From the NCBI GenBank assembly GCA_039111635.1, contig JBCAQO010000006.1, positions 620,001 to 684,000 on the forward strand: DNA of 64,000 nt, written 5' to 3'. Positions within the stretch are counted from its first letter, which is position 1; every line of letters starts with the position of its first letter. The translations under genes were made by a program, and so were the position numbers. Below are positions 22,060-32,511 of the stretch, piece by piece. The DNA comes from Heterobasidion occidentale. Taxonomy: Eukaryota; Basidiomycota; Agaricomycetes; Russulales; Bondarzewiaceae. The notes under the pieces are model-generated. The model saw only the letters and a program-made list of their open reading frames with translations, was not told the origin of the DNA and made no database searches.

Positions 22060-22700
22060 TCAGGTCGTGGTTCGTGGTTCGACCCCGGCTTGTGATCCCT
22101 TCTTTGGTCTTTTGTGTTGATTTGTGCGCCATGCACCGTCGTACGCATTTGTTCATCTTATTGCTATTTGTACAACTCGGCATGGGATGATCCATGACTT
22201 GCCGTCTACACGTGAAGTGGGGCATAAAAACGGATGAGGGCATGGAGACTCACATAGTGATTCAGAGACTCAAAGACTGCACGGCGTCACAGGCGTTTCG
22301 AATGGCTGTGATGAGCACTTGCAACATGACGGCTGCGACGAGGAGGTTTGACAAATGATTGCTCAGCGGGTGTCCAGGGTCCCTTATAACCGTCGGACGG
22401 CCGGGAGCGACGCAGAGCCAAGTCTCCGTTCCTTTCTTTCGTGACCCCATAACCCCTGGGATCGCGTTAGAACGACTCGGTAAGAGATTTTTTGTGCTTA
22501 TATGCACTCATAGAGGCAAATTGGTTGAGATCAGACTTGTTCGAGTTGATACAATCATCTGATTCAACTTCGAGAGGCCGTGAGGTGACAGGTCAAGGTT
22601 TACTAGTCTATCACGCGTGTATTCATGCACTATATTCAGACACACTATCAATCCCGACGCCTCCAGCGAGCCTGCCATGAGCGTTAGATCAAGGTCGTGT
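22060..22700 (+). repeat. 3' flank duplicated after Smr copies 3 and 4
   Basis: This stretch is repeated at 24480-24843 and 25698-26030. Shared blocks are TTTGTGTTGATTTGTGCGCC, CACAGGCGTTTCGAATGG, AAATGATTGCTCAG/GATATGATTGCTCAG, ACGACTCGGTAAGAG and GTATTCATGCACTATAT. Here the region is continuous. After copy 4 it is interrupted by an inserted element, so this is the empty-site version. Confidence 0.75.
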
Positions 22701-22940
22701 TTTTCTGGTATTCGTGTATGTTAGTATGTCCTGCTTGATACGCCAAATGCAAGGGGTAGACGCAGATGGTGCTCTATGTCGAAAACGCAATCGGACGATG
22801 AACGGCTTGCGAAGAATGCAAGCGCGAGCCCTGCACCGAATCGGGCAAACGAGCGCGCGCAAGTCGTATCCTCACGGCAGGGAAGATCCGCGCTTCCATG
22901 GCCATCAGCGACACCCAAAGCGCCCGTGCGCCCATGCACA

Positions 22941-22947
22941 TATAAAG
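22941..22947 (+). promoter_or_regulatory. TATA box of Smr copy 4
   Basis: TATAAAG lies 144 bases before the ATG at 23085, in the same context as the TATA box of copy 3. Confidence 0.5.
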
Positions 22948-23084
22948 CACATGGCCAGATATCAGGCCCAAAGAGGGCTCGCACCCTCCCCTCATCTCCT
23001 CCGCTCCAGCGACGTGGGCTAGCTCCCTCGTCCTCGAACATTGTGGCAGCCGAAGTGGCCGAACACCACACTCGATAACCAGAC

Positions 23085-24425
23085 ATGGGCCTTTCAACAT
23101 TATTCATACTAGCCACGGCGGCGGTTGTGATAGCCACGTGCTTTAGGAAAAGCGATGAGAACGACGAGAGCTACGAGAACGCGCACTCCCCCTCGAGCCA
23201 GGCGAGGACCCCTTATGGCAACACGACTGAGAGATCGAGGACGGATCACGTCAGGACTCAGAATACTCATGCGACCCAGGTATATGCGCCTACGGACCAC
23301 TCCAAGGTACAGAGCACGTATGTAGCGCCGACGCAAGCCCGTCCTCAGCCTCCGACAGAGTACCATGGAGTGCAGAGTTCTAGGACGTACACGGCACCGA
23401 TACCACCCCGTCCTCAACCTCCGACGAACATCTGGGCCTCGAGGGCGCAGAGCACGTACACAGCACCCACATATGCACCTCCCGAGCCTCCAACCACGGT
23501 GCGCCCCGACGTACACGTAGTTCCACTCGTGCCATCATCACGTGTAGCTCTCGAAAGGACACGCTATGATTTCTCCGTATACGGGGAGGAGGACTCCCAG
23601 AGTTATATGCCAGAGCCCATATCTCCAGGTGCAGACGTCAGTCACCGAGATTTCAATGCGACACAGCGCGCCCCCGCGAAGAGAGCGTACGATCGCATGC
23701 GAGATGCACAAACGATGCAGAAGCAGGCGTATAAGCGGAGAGACAGGCGCGAAGCTGAGCGGCTCAGCATCGTGATAAAACAAGCAAAGGAAGAAGCAGA
23801 GCTGCTGAATACAACTGCAGCCGAGCGTATTTTCAAAGGCGAGTCGAATCACAGTGTTTTGGCAGGACGCACAAGTTCTGATCAGGATTTCTTTGGCGTG
23901 GCAGAGAATAACAAGGTGCGTCCAGTGAGGGCAGAGGCAGACAAAGTAGGCCATGCGGCTGACATTGTTGGCTTCGGGCGGGCAGAACAGGCGAGCGAAT
24001 GACGTCGATGCATGGGCTATATGTCCAAGAAGCGATCAAGTTCGCCGAGGCGAGCATTACAGTGTCGCAGAGTCGCGGCTTTCAGACGCTTAAGCTGATT
24101 GTCGGTACGTCCCTTGAGCTAGATCCATGAGCATCGTGCGAACTGAGCGGGTGTGTGTCCGCAGGCAAAGGTCTGCACACCTCGGATGGTGTTGCAAAGG
24201 TGAAACCCGCGATCGAGAAGATGCTGAAGCGGTGAGTGCATGTTCCTGCTAGTATGCAGGATGAGGACATGAACACTCACATCGGCGTCTCTATCGTGTT
24301 CTATGACTAGCCGCGGACTCGTCGTTGCGGAGCAGCGTGGCAATGCCGGTGCGCTGATCGTCCAACTGGGCAGCGGAGCGTGCGTGTCGGATGACAGCGA
24401 TGACTCGGACGTGTATGAGATGTGA
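23085..24425 (+). pseudogene. Membrane-anchored Smr-domain protein, copy 4 (2-base deletion in DLHG)
   Basis: Exon 1 (23085-23838) is open: anchor MGLSTLFILATAAVVIATCF, an acidic patch, imperfect repeats of the form YTAPT/IPPRPQPPT, then a full DUF1771 domain (DFNATQRAPAKRAYDRMRD to TAAERIFKG). A GC donor (AAAG|GCGAGT) and the 11-base microexon (23905-23915) follow. The next exon is 119 bases instead of 121. GTCGACCTGCATGGG of the paralogs reads GTCGATGCATGGG, so two bases are gone exactly in the VDLHG motif and the frame is lost. Downstream exons (24165-24231, 24311-24425) still match (GKGLHTSDG, GALIVQLGSG). The product would be anchor plus DUF1771 without an Smr domain. Confidence 0.8.
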
Positions 24426-24829
24426 CTCGCAGCGAGTAGGATATGGGCCTCGGAGTGTATGGTTTGGCTGTGATATCTGGTTCGAGGTGTGTGATTAGGT
24501 CGTGATTTGTGGTTGTCTGGCATCTTGTGATTGCTTTCTTGGTCGTTTGTGTTGATTTGTGCGCCATGCACAAGCATCACCGGCGTTTGCATTCGTTTAT
24601 TCTGTTGCTATCTGTACGACTAGGCATGGTGGTTCGCGACTTGCTGATTGGAATATGATTTGATTTCTGTGCACTATACCATGAAGTGGGCCTTGATAGC
24701 ATATGCAGATATAGAACTCACGATTGATTAAGAGACTCGAAGGCTCGAAGACTGCATGGCGGCACAGGCGTTTCGAATGGTTGTGATGAGCGTTCGTGTT
24801 GGGTGCGCTGGACTGCGAAGCGGAGGTTG

Positions 24830-24843
24830 GGATATGATTGCTC
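24830..24843. repeat. Target-site duplication, left copy
   Basis: GGATATGATTGCTC is repeated exactly at 25698-25711 on the other side of the inserted element. The empty-site version near 22347-22367 has a single, slightly diverged copy (GACAAATGATTGCTC). Confidence 0.85.
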
Positions 24844-25697
24844 CAACTTGCCACGCTTCTTGCACCTGTACCATCACCTTCCCGATTCGGACACTGCCAG
24901 CTCATCGCCTGTCCTGAGTCTCTCCTCTCCTCACTCTTCCCTATCGCGGGTGCTACACTCCTTTATCACTCTTTGACATCCTAGGTGCTGGCTTTCCTAT
25001 TGACCTTCCATATTTTTAGGGAGAGTCACTCGGGGGTGGGATTGTGGTTGCATCCCCTTGTGGGACCCTGCCCTCCCCCCTCTCGGACCGAAAAGTCACT
25101 AAACTACTTGGATGGTGACGAGTGCACGGGTGGTCAAGCACCCCGAACGATCGCACATCCTCCCGGTGGTGCCCGTGGCACCTTATATTCCACCTAGGGT
25201 GCTACGTGTGCCCTCACCCCCCTTGCTGGTATGGTGAGTGTCTGCCCCTCATAACCACCTTCCTGCTATCCACGTCCATGCAAAACCAACGCCCGGGTGG
25301 GGTGTACTGCGTCGTCAAAGGTGCTAGGGAGTTGTAACGGGCTAGGTGACGAGCGCACGGGTGGTAAAGGCACCCCGAACGATCGCGCCACCCACAACGC
25401 CACTGCAAAACCTACATCTGGCGGGGCTCGTGCACTGACACCCGGCCCACGATTGGGAGTGGCATACGCTGGAGGGATCGGGTGTGGGGTTCAGCAGATA
25501 CTGTGTCCTGATCATCAGGAACCCGACTGCTTTCTCCAATTGCCTGCTTTAGCTGGGCGGATAATCCGGGCCTTAACTGAGCCCTTAACTTGCTACGTAG
25601 TATACGGGGCTACACTCTTCTGTATTTTTCTGCCGCCACTGGCGTTACGCCGCGCGGGATATAAATGCGTTGATTTAAAATAAAAAAAATAAAAAAA
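24844..25697 (+). mobile_element. Non-LTR retroposon (SINE-like or 5'-truncated LINE), 854 bases
   Basis: The element is flanked by a 14-base direct repeat and ends in an A-rich tail (AAAATAAAAAAAATAAAAAAA) right before the right-hand repeat. Both are hallmarks of target-primed reverse transcription. It interrupts a 3' flank that is continuous after Smr copy 3. No reverse transcriptase or endonuclease coding is visible in any frame, so it was mobilised in trans or is a truncated 3' end. Internally it has two copies of a GGTGACGAGYGCACGGGTGG block (25114 and 25345). Just before the tail it has GCCGCCACTGGCGTTACGCC, which could form a small hairpin. The family is not identified. Confidence 0.85.
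25114..25395 (+). repeat. Internal direct repeat within the retroposon
   Basis: The block GGTGACGAGTGCACGGGTGG followed by CACCCCGAACGATCGC at 25114-25155 recurs at 25345-25388 with a few changes. It could be a dimeric structure or a short duplicated cis-element. Confidence 0.7.
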
Positions 25698-25711
25698 GGA
25701 TATGATTGCTC
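25698..25711. repeat. Target-site duplication, right copy
   Basis: Exact repeat of 24830-24843, directly after the A-rich tail. The sequence after it (AGTGGGTCTCCGGGGTC) continues the copy 3 flank (AGCGGGTGTCCAGGGTC). Confidence 0.85.
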
Positions 25712-26030
25712 AGTGGGTCTCCGGGGTCTCCCGACCCGGACCGAAGGGAAACACGAAAGAGACGGAAAAACGAAGGACTTGACTCTGACTCCATCCCTTG
25801 GGCACACTTATGAATATGTTGAACCGAAGGAAATAGCAGACGACTCGGTAAGAGGATCTTCACTTCTAGCATATTTGTGCTCACAGGCACTCTGAAAGGC
25901 AGATTGGTGCAGTATTGGCGCACATCGGACTGGAGCGGACTGGTTCCAATTGACACGAACCACTTGATTCTACCTCTAATGAGAGAGCTGTGAGGTCAAG
26001 ACTCACTGGTGCGTATTCATGCACTATATG

Positions 26031-26840
26031 CGGACGGCCTCGAGTCGCTTTTAATGCGGATATCGTGCGAAGATTCGGTGATCGTGCTGTCGTACTTACC
26101 CTAAATGTTCATGTTTCGAAGTCACTGTTGTCGCTGGTAGATTCATGATGGCGGTGTAGTGCGGCGTTCTTCAAGTGGTGGGATGCACTGCAGAGTCATG
26201 TTCCCCGGTTGTGCTTTCCATCTCCGGCCTCGACTTTGATGATGATGTAGCCGTATAAGCTGCGTCTGATCCTGACTACTGACAAAACGGTGATTCGAAG
26301 CAGCGGGTCCACCTCGGCGTGAGGGTGTTCAAAGCTGTGGGATATTTGCATAGCTTTCTAAATCTAGATGATAGTATCTGTTGATCGCTGGTGCGCATAC
26401 ACTGATGCCGAGAGTACTGGTATCTCTGATCTCTTATGCAGGTGACCGTCTCTTGCTCATATCCATCGGTCCGTAATGCATCGCCTTGATCACGGGCATC
26501 TGTCCCAGTTGACAGATGCCTCTTATCTCGCGCGCGCAGATGCGCAGCCTCTCTCGTTGAAGCGCCATGCAGGATGCTTAGAATCGCGTTTGACCAAGTG
26601 CGACCGTTCCGGGTTCATACGCATGTTATTCCAGTCTGCATCATTTGATCATGGCGCTTTGTGCCTATCATCCCTGTTGAGCTATTCGAGGACATCACTG
26701 TCGCCGCACATAGGCCGCAGCGCGCGTAAAGTACAGGCGAGTGGTATAAAGTGAGGTTATGTTCTTCATATGTACTCATTCCTCCTCTCAAGACACTTCT
26801 GCCTCTTCCAGGACATTCTCTGATTGGAAATTCTCTCGGT
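26031..26840. other. Intergenic region without a gene
   Basis: No family-like coding sequence was seen. A small open frame at 26476-26754 and its antisense have no recognisable features. The last 100 bases are the likely promoter and leader of the gene at 26841. Confidence 0.4.
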
Positions 26841-28467
26841 ATGTCTTCGACAGCGAACGACACTGCGTCAGCTCTCCAAATGTTTGGGGATAATATCGTG
26901 CAAAGTGGTGTTGCGCTCGTATGCGAGACGCTGCTTTACGGTACGTGTTATTTCTTCCAGCACTCTTGGTCTTAACAATACAAAGAACTCATGACCATTC
27001 ACAGGAATGTACCTCATCCTCATATTCTTCTCCACTTACACCCTCTGGTATGTCCCTCCGCTCGCTCATCTCGTATTCATGTCGTTAAAGCTCTGACACT
27101 CGGCTATGCCTTGACAGCCACAAGGGCTTCCGGTCCGCTGCGAATATCACATGCTCGTGGTGACGCTCACGATGTTCGCCATGTCGACTACGCTGTGGGC
27201 ATCCGAGCTTGCCATCCTCATACAGCGCGTACGACGCGGGCTCGTCACGCACCCAGATGTCGCCGTGCCCGACAACGTCGCTGACGCGGCCATCGCAAGT
27301 CGCGTGGAGATATGGCTCCCTGAGGTTTTCTTCTCGTTCGAGGTGCGCCTAATTAATACTTGTGACCATAAGGGAGGTTTAATAGCTGATTACCCGTTGT
27401 ATGCAGTTTGTATTGGGAGACTCAGTTGTCATATGGCGAGCTTGGGCGCTGTGGCAGGATAACATCAAGGTCCTCCTCGCGCCGCTGTGCCTTGCCGTGG
27501 CTTCTGCCCGTGCGTACTTTCTGATTTCTTTGGCTTTTTAGACTGATTGACATTTCGTTTTGCCTCTTCTCTGTCTTACCGTTCCCAGTCGCTGCATTCG
27601 CGCTATTGGGATGTGCTGCCAATGCCCATTTCCGCAGAGTCCCCGACGCGCCGGCCCTGTGCCATAATTCTGAGGTGACCAGCTGGGTCCTATCTATCGC
27701 CGCGAACGTCATCGCAACCGGTATTATTGGATATAAAGCTTGGTGGGTAAATAACTCCACAAACAAAGGATATAGTCTCACGTCTATTGAATAGGGAATA
27801 CCGCCAGTTCATCAAGCAGTCGCTCGGGTCCAAGAGCAGGAGAACGCAGATCGAGAAGGTGCTCGCGCTCCTCGTCGATTCAGGCGCGGTCTACTTTGTC
27901 CTCTGGGTAAGCCTACATGGCGTCAGAAGGCGACTCGGCTGTGAAGATCAGCTCAACTCACGGATGAATATAGGTTCCTCAGATCCTCGGCTTCTTCCCA
28001 ATCACCTTCCATCCCGGCCCCGCGCACTTTACGAGTGTTGTCTTTGGGTCTGTGTGCAAGCAGATCGTTGTAAGTCTCAAACTCAGCTTTACATCATCGA
28101 TCTTGACGCCATCCTCTTCGAATAGGGTCTATACCCTACTATTGTCGTTGTGCTCGTCAACCTCCACCGCTCCGTCCTCGACTCTCCAAACGCATCGCAC
28201 ACGCACGCGCGTGCCCACCACAGCGATCTGCAGCAAACGAACATGCGGTTTGCATCGGGGCCTGCTATCGCAGCCTCGGCCGCGGTGGTGACTGAGACTG
28301 GTATCGGAAGTGTACGGCGGTCCGCCGTCGTCGTGGACGCCTTGCAGATGCGGTCAGGCGTGGGGCAGGCGGAGGAACATGGGAGCGGTGGAAGCGAGGA
28401 TGGTGCGTCGAGTGCGTCTGTCGTGGGGGTCAGAGAGAAGAAGGCAGAAGGCAGCGAGTATGTCTGA
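26841..28467 (+). CDS. Seven-helix membrane protein, basidiomycete family, copy 3
   Basis: This is a distant relative of the pair at 14.7-17.9 kb. It starts MSSTANDTASALQMFGDN. Helices include GMYLILIFFSTYTLW, MLVVTLTMFAMSTTLW, the stretch after VVIWRAWALWQDN, VLSIAANVIATGIIGYKAW, VLALLVDSGAVYFVLW and IVGLYPTIVVVLVNLHR. The motif EYRQFIKQSLG matches HRQFIKSHLG of copy 1. A roughly 100-residue tail rich in Ser, Ala and Gly ends EGSEYV. Exon joins after TYTLW (27048-27115) are uncertain because readthrough and a 45-base intron both keep the frame. The other introns have clear GT-AG ends. The gene looks intact. Function unknown. Confidence 0.75.
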
Positions 28468-28863
28468 GAAAAGCGCTGAAGTTCAAAAGTATCGTATACT
28501 GAACCTGCCCGTTGTGCATGGCAGACCAGTGTGGTCGAGTCGGGGCTGTCTTTCTTGTGTAATGTTTCCACGCGTCAATCTCAGATTCGAGTCTTAGATG
28601 GAACTATGGGCCGTGAGCTACTGACTGCGGGCCTCTGATTTCCTGCAGTACTGGCCACAAATTGATGGCCGCGGAGGGAGTCGGCCCAGCGAGTGGAATG
28701 CGTCAGATCAGAGATCTCGTAAAATCGTGCTGGCACGTGGGAGGACAATCGCTGAGTTTGAACTTCTTCTCCTCTGTGCTGCCCGCAACGAGTCCGCAAC
28801 GACGACGGGCATTGCATTGAGCATCTCTTCTTGCTTTCTATCTACACAAAGAACTGGCACAAT

Positions 28864-29798
28864 ATGCATGCTGCTGCTTACCGCGGCTGCGCGCGCGCTA
28901 ATTTGAACTTGCTGTACGCATCTACCTTGTATGCACCCTCGACGACGTCCACAAACCTGCGACTCGCGTCAACGTCGTCTTCGTCGTCGACATCTTCATC
29001 GGGCGCGAACCTATATCCGTACCCAACAGCGCCACATCCATCGCCGCATCAAATTTTTCACTTGCCGCCGAGCGCATCGCAGGCGGAGGTCAAGGCTCGC
29101 TGTGCGTTCATTTTGTTCGCACTCTCCTCCATACACCCCAACGACCCCTACAAATCCGCTCAGACTTACAAATCCCCTAAAATCTTTACGCAGACTACCA
29201 ACTCGTTCGTGTCTACCACCCTGACGCGCCCACCGCACGGCTCATACCACCACACATCGCCCAAGCGCGGTTCCACGCCATCTCCCGCGCATATGACGTC
29301 CTGCGGGGGCGCTCTCCTGCAGGTACTCTCGACGATGGATCAGGGTTGGGAGCGGGGCTGGGTAAACGCGTGCGAGATTTTCATGATTTGAGCTCGGCGA
29401 TGCGGAGACGCGCGAGGAGGCGAGGGGCGGAGATGAACGTGCCGATGGATGACCGGTGGAAGGATAGACTGTTCTTAGGGTCGCTGTTGATCGTACGTGC
29501 ACTCTATCTCCTCCTTCTCATCGTTTTCTTCTTCTGTCCCGGTGGTCACGGTCCGGTGCTAATCATGTTATCGGCATGACGGCAGGCGGTTGGGGTCTTC
29601 GTGATGCAGACAAGTATGGCCAGGCGAAGCAGCATCGGCGAGGCATTGGACCGGGGAGCGTTTGAGGCGGCAGTGATTAGGTCCAGAGCCGGTGAAAGTA
29701 GTGACCGATCCAGGACTGGAGAAGGCACCGTGCGACGATCAAGAGGGGACGACGACGCATTGGACGCAGAGGCCGGGGTTCGGACTGGACGCGAATGA
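28864..29798 (+). CDS. J-domain protein with C-terminal membrane helix, probably mitochondrial
   Basis: Exons 28864-29101, 29194-29492 and 29586-29798 give 249 residues. The N-terminus is basic and Ser/Ala/Arg-rich without early acidic residues, which suits a mitochondrial presequence. The J-domain runs from PHQIFHLPPSASQAEVKARY through LVRVYHPDAP (HPD motif, the Hsp70-stimulating triad) to ARFHAISRAYDVLRG. A hydrophobic segment near residues 175-195 (LFLGSLLIAVGVFVMQT) is spread over the last intron. The tail is charged and Ser-rich. Known relatives stimulate Hsp70 ATPase at membranes; the partner here is unknown. Confidence 0.85.
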
Positions 29799-30407
29799 GA
29801 TCAAGGTCTCTAGACGATTTATGTATGTACTGTTAGTGGTGAGTCTACCCTCGTCCTGCGTACAATATTTTGATGGTTCGCATCGCTCGGATAGAGCATA
29901 TGTTTGAAGCCTTTTCGATTCCGGAACAGTGTACATCGTGAAAGAAACACGTAGCACCGGAGAGCCGTAAGTGATTTCTCACTATCCATGGAGATAGCCA
30001 ACTTGGTGACGGCGCCTGGATGCTCAGTATGGTGCTTTTTAGCTCCAGACAGAATGGAGCACTTGGCATCATCTCCTGGTGGTGAACTGCCCACGGAACT
30101 TGCCATGGAGCTAAACTTGTCATTGGACTGGTCACAAGTTGGCACAGAAGGGAGCGGAATTATTTCTGGAAAACCCTGAGCGCTCTCGCTATATCACTTG
30201 CATATGAAACAAGCTAGCAGTGATGATGGCAAGTATCCACAGAACCAAGGTGGTGGTTCCCAGCTTCGGTCTCATATGTCTAGGTTCAGCTAAACTCTTT
30301 TGGGTTCCTTATCTTCACAGCTCTTACGAAGACTGGCTCTGTTCGACGAAGGCATATATATAGCGGTTCGCGCAGAATGTTGTTTGTGAGGAGATTCGCT
30401 CGCGATC
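29799..30407. other. Intergenic region and promoter of P450 copy 1
   Basis: No gene seen; a 63-codon frame at 29988-30179 is probably chance. A TATA box (TATATATA, 30355-30362) stands 46 bases before the ATG at 30408. Confidence 0.5.
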
Positions 30408-32511
30408 ATGCAAAACGCACTCAGTTCCCTCGTCAATCTCAGTGATGTTCTTGTCGCAGTTTCTCTCCCTCTTTTGGCCTTCTTGCTTTTTAAGTCAAGA
30501 GCGCCTCGATTGCCACTGCCTCCTGGACCGAAGGCATCATGGTGGTACGGGAAGGTATCTTTGCCACACGTCGCGCCTTGGCGTACTTTTGTTCAGTGGA
30601 GAGAAACATACGGTATGGACAACGAATTCGATCAAAAACTCCTCGCCCATTGACTGGAATTTAGGAGACATCGTTTACATTTCGCAATTGGGCAATCCCA
30701 TCCTCTACGTCAATTCGGCCAAAGCTGCGGCGGATCTTTTGGACAAGCGAAGTACGAATTATTCCTCTCGACCATACTGGCCGATGTGGCAGGATATGTG
30801 AGCGTCAATGTTTATCAGCGCAACACTTGCATATTCATAGTGTCGCCTTGTAGAATAGGATGGAGTTGGGCATTTTCTGGGATGCCTTATGGTCCGACTT
30901 GGCGGAAGTACCGAGCATTGTTCCAGAAACAATTCAGTCCAAACTCCTCCCTTTATCAACCAATTCAGGTGCAGGAGGGGCACACTCTGCTTCGAAATCT
31001 GGCTGACGACCCTGAGAAACTCGACCATCACATCGAAAGGTCTGTCTTCGGAATGTACTCGTGTAGCTGTGGTGTCGAAGTACCATCCCATCTGACGTTG
31101 GTGCAGGAACGCCGCTGCCTTGATCATGAGAATATCATACGGCCATCACATCGAAGACGATGACGATATCTTCATCACACTCGCCGACAAGGCCATGGCT
31201 ACTGCTCAGCAAGCAGCGGTGTTTGGAACTTTTCTTGTGGATTACATCCCTCTTCGTGAGTGATCTGCTGGGTCGATCGAGCCATTTTCTTATTCGAGTC
31301 GCAGTGAAGTACGTCCCGGCTTGGATGCCAGGTGGGAAGTTCAAAAGACACGCCGCAGAATGGCGGAAGGCGGTCGAAGCCATGGTCGATCAACCATTCG
31401 AGATGACCAAAGAGCTAATGGTACGATTTTAATGGCTCGATCCAGCATTTCTATATAACAGGGTGGAGATAGGCATCTGGAATGGCCGAGCCCTGTTTCA
31501 CGACGTTGGAACTTGAGGAATCTGCCGGCCAGGCCAAAGACTCAGAATATGTCACTATGGTCAAAAGGGTCGCTGCAATATCTTATGCTGGTGAGTTCTC
31601 CTCGATCTCGTTTGTGTCATGTTTTAATCGAAGCCTTACACCAGCTGGGTCTGATACGGTAAGTCAGACATTGAATAGGACCCAAATGACGTCCTTAATG
31701 AATGGAAAGACTGTCAGCACAATTGCATCATTTTTCCTTACGATGATGCTTTACCCCGAGGTTCAGCGCAAGGCTCAGGCGCACATCAACAAGGTTGTGG
31801 GCCCCGACCGACTCCCCCAGTTTTCGGACCGGAAGGATCTACCCTATATCGATTGTATCGTGTTTGAAATATTGCGGTGGAAGCCAACTGTACCTTTGGG
31901 TTTCGCGCATACTTCCATGGAAGATGATGTATATAAAGGGTACCTTATACCTAAAGGAACCACAGTTCTCCCCAACATCTGGTCAGTGCCATTTTCCCCT
32001 TCTATTGTATCACTTCGCTTAGTCACATTGTCGACACTCAATCAGGGTAATGATGCATGACGAAGAGGTTTATCCCGATCCTTCAGCATTCTATCCGGAA
32101 CGGTTCGAGGACCAGGAGCGAAATTCGGCACTTGGGATCAATCCTCTGCCGGAAATCGCATTTGGTTTCGGAAGACGGTGCGTTGTCAACTTTGAACAAT
32201 TATTTACGACGAAAATTTTGTTTCAGGATCTGTCCAGGGAGGTGGCTTGCCCTCGATACCCTATGGATCACAGTGGCCTCCGTGCTTGCCGTGTATAACA
32301 TCACGAAGGCTGTCGATAAAGACGGTAACGTCATCGAACCTGATACCGAGTACACCACGGCATTGGTTAGGTGATTTTTTTTCTCTCCAATCGACTATGT
32401 GTGCGCTTAGCTCATGTTGGCTCCAGTCGGCCTATGCCGTTCAAGTGCTCTCTGACTCTTCGCTCGGTAGAAGCACTCGAGCTCATTAAGCAGACCGAAG
32501 ATGAGCGCTAG
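30408..32511 (+). CDS. Cytochrome P450, tandem copy 1
   Basis: Eleven exons (30408-30612, 30665-30797, 30854-31039, 31107-31255, 31305-31420, 31473-31590, 31645-31658, 31710-31981, 32046-32177, 32227-32370, 32427-32511) give 517 residues in one frame. An N-terminal ER anchor (VAVSLPLLAFLLF) is followed by the proline hinge LPLPPGP, the WRKYRALF helix C segment, I-helix AGSDT, K-helix EILR, YPERFED and the haem loop FGFGRR-ICPGR with the Cys ligand. AGSDT is encoded by a 14-base exon of its own. The sequence resembles the large basidiomycete group annotated as O-methylsterigmatocystin oxidoreductase-like monooxygenases; the substrate cannot be inferred. Catalytic residues are present. Confidence 0.88.

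Noticed and set aside
22070..22100. GGTTCGACCCC, like a tRNA B box
   Set aside because: No A box or cloverleaf is visible at the right distance, and the same place in the duplicated flank lacks it.
24844..25697. Possible retrotransposon protein coding
   Set aside because: No frame shows reverse transcriptase or endonuclease motifs; the short frames are chance.
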